Of a stretch of DNA of 64,000 bases, positions 62,310 to 64,000 are shown piece by piece. Position numbers and translations under genes: made by a program. Positions within the stretch are counted from its first letter, which is position 1, and every line of letters starts with the position of its first letter. Origin of the DNA: Nemopilema nomurai (lineage: Eukaryota > Cnidaria > Scyphozoa > Rhizostomeae > Rhizostomatidae); the NCBI GenBank assembly GCA_003864495.1, contig ML133379.1:149742-213741 (forward strand), written 5' to 3'. The notes under the pieces are model-generated. The model was not told the DNA's origin. It worked only from the letters and a program-made list of their open reading frames with translations, and did no database searches.

Positions 62310-64000
62310 ACCAAATAGTTGGATATTTGTCTTGACAAGCCTTGTTGGCTGCATCGATCACTCGCATTTTTAATGGCTTGTTTGCTTTCTGCGTAGGCCA
62401 ACCCAACATTAAAATGAGCATACCTATATCTTAAATGGTTACTGATTGTTTCAGCTTAACCATAACTGTGATCTGAAGGTTTCCGTCCAGAAACTCTGAA
62501 ACATGTGGTGGGTTGGCTTGGTAACATTTAGAGAAGCTTTTTGATACTGTAGTTCTGTAATGCAAGCAAAATAAGTTTTGAAAGAAGCAACTTGAGACTT
62601 GGCTTTGAACACCGTGAATATTAGTTTTTATTGGGAAGTGAAGAAAGCATTATATTCTAAAATGAAGGCTCAACCTATTTACCATAATCTGTGTCAGGCT
62701 CAACCTCTTTTCTAGTAAATGAAATTAAATTTTTAACACACTGTTTTCACAAAACCAGCTGTTCTGGACCTTGTTTTAGCAATAAAATGTGTGGAATTCA
62801 AATTGAATATTGACTTAGAAAGTTTTCCATCCAATCTGACAAAAGTGAATTTTGGGGCACTTTTTGAAGCACTTTATCACCACAGCTTTTCGATTTGCTT
62901 TAAGAGATGTGAATAAAGTTCTCATTCCTATCATTCTTGGACCAAATTTATAAAATTTCAGCAAAGTTTGGTGTTGTTGTGAAGACAAATAATTTAAAAA
63001 AACTAAATTCCCTGAAAGCTATCAATCTAGGACTTGATTTTGATATTTTACTATTATTTTATAACCAGCATTAAAACAATTTACCATGTGTTGATGTTGA
63101 ATTGATGTAAAACAAAGTTTAAACGCTGCATTCTCAATAAAAAGGTAGTTTTAATTTATTTTCATTCCCAGTGTTTAGTAAATTTCATCAAGAGTCCTGA
63201 AGGGAGCTTCTTTTGCTATCATTCCATCAAATCAACCAATACTTTCATCACATGCCCAGTGATGTAAAAGAAAGTTAAAACGCTGTAGTAATCCCAAATG
63301 TCAAGCAGTTTTATAGTTTGGTTTGATACTTTTTGAGGTTTTCATCAAGATTTGCATAGGAAGTTTCTTTTAGTAGAATCATTCCAAAATCAACAACAAG
63401 CAATTCATCATATATTGGTGTTGTTTGATGTAAAACAGTCCAGTGAAAATAGTCCATTTCCATAAAACAAGCATTGCTTTATTCTTGGGTTTTATAATTA
63501 TTTGAGATTGTTCATCAAAAGATGTAAAAGAAGCTTCCTCCTCTATCATTATTGAGGGAAAAGCTAAGCATTTCATTATATGATAGTGTTGTTTGATGTA
63601 AAATAAAGTGAAAACATTGTATTCCAATAAAACAAGCAGTGTTTTATCACGACTTATTACCTTTCTTTGATTTTTCACCAAGTCTTGACTCATCATTCTA
63701 GACTCAATAACCTCAAATTTCTTTGTACCTTTATGCAGTTTGATGCAAAATGAAGTGAAAACACTGTATTTCCGTGAAATAAGCAAGGTTGCACTTGGGT
63801 TTGATATCTTTTTTATGGTTCTTTATAGAGGGTTTTAAAGTAAGCTTCTGTTGTAATCATGCCAAAAACAACAATCAAGCAGTTTGTCATATGATTGTGT
63901 TGTTGATTCAAAACAAAGTTAAAATTATGTATTCTTATTAAGCATTTTGATTTGATTTGGATTCCTAGTGTTGGGTGATTTTCATCAAGAGTTGTAATGA
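62310..64000. repeat. H1-H3 spacer with ~160-bp satellite, unit 4 (runs off the window)
   Basis: No gene. Spacer as after the other H1 genes, entering the satellite at about 62910 and continuing past the end of the window, so another unit probably follows. Confidence 0.83.

Overview
The window is animal nuclear DNA carrying a tandem array of replication-dependent core and linker histone genes. Four repeat units are visible, each with the order H3(-) H4(+) H2A(-) H2B(+) H1(+). Every gene is intronless and ends in a histone-type 3' stem-loop instead of a poly(A) signal. H3 is of the H3.2 type (Ser96, Cys110), and all four H3 copies encode one identical protein. The spacers are AT-rich and full of small hAT-like DNA transposons. 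Together with a secreted PAN/apple-type gene and a CARD-type gene between two histone genes, this suggests a marine invertebrate. I lean towards a cnidarian, but the sequence alone does not prove it.

Layout. Unit 1 (about 1-16.9 kb): H3 745-1155, H4 1869-2180, H2A 3797-4180, a 3.3-kb hAT transposon exactly at 4257-7567 with 8-bp target duplications, H2B 7836-8243, H1 12487-13119. Unit 2 (about 16.9-29.8 kb) is close to a copy of unit 1 without the hAT; its H2A and H2B each carry a 1-bp deletion. Unit 3 (about 29.8-51.8 kb): H3, then H4 with a 1-bp deletion, then a foreign block of about 11.7 kb (32268-43951), then H2A, H2B, H1. The block holds nested hAT relics, a CARD-like gene fragment and a split PAN/cysteine-rich secreted-protein gene. 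Unit 4 (about 51.8 kb to the end): H3, H4, H2A, H2B, and an H1 damaged both by a 659-bp transposon just upstream and by a frameshift.

How it works together. H3/H4 and H2A/H2B are divergent pairs sharing short promoters (about 710 and 335 bp). These hold CCAAT boxes and GGCGCC (E2F-like) palindromes; CACGTG boxes occur in the H3/H4 and H1 promoters. H1 has its own promoter with the same three motifs. The genes should be co-expressed in S phase to supply nucleosome and linker histones. The stem-loop sequence follows strand: the two minus-strand genes use GGTTTT-TTTA-AAAACC and the three plus-strand genes use AGCTTT-TTTA-AAAGCT, in all four units.

Spacers. The H1-to-H3 and H4-to-H2A spacers consist largely of a degenerate tandem repeat of about 160 bp, whose better copies contain an AACACTG...CAGTGTT hairpin. 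The H2B-to-H1 spacer of units 1 and 2 is a 1.2-kb tandem duplication. Its first copy carries a 135-bp MITE and a 1.1-kb hAT-like element, and the second copy still shows the empty site of the latter. Unit 3 has only one partial copy. The elements and their empty sites allow a relative history of the array to be read. No tRNA, rRNA, CRISPR or prokaryotic features were seen.
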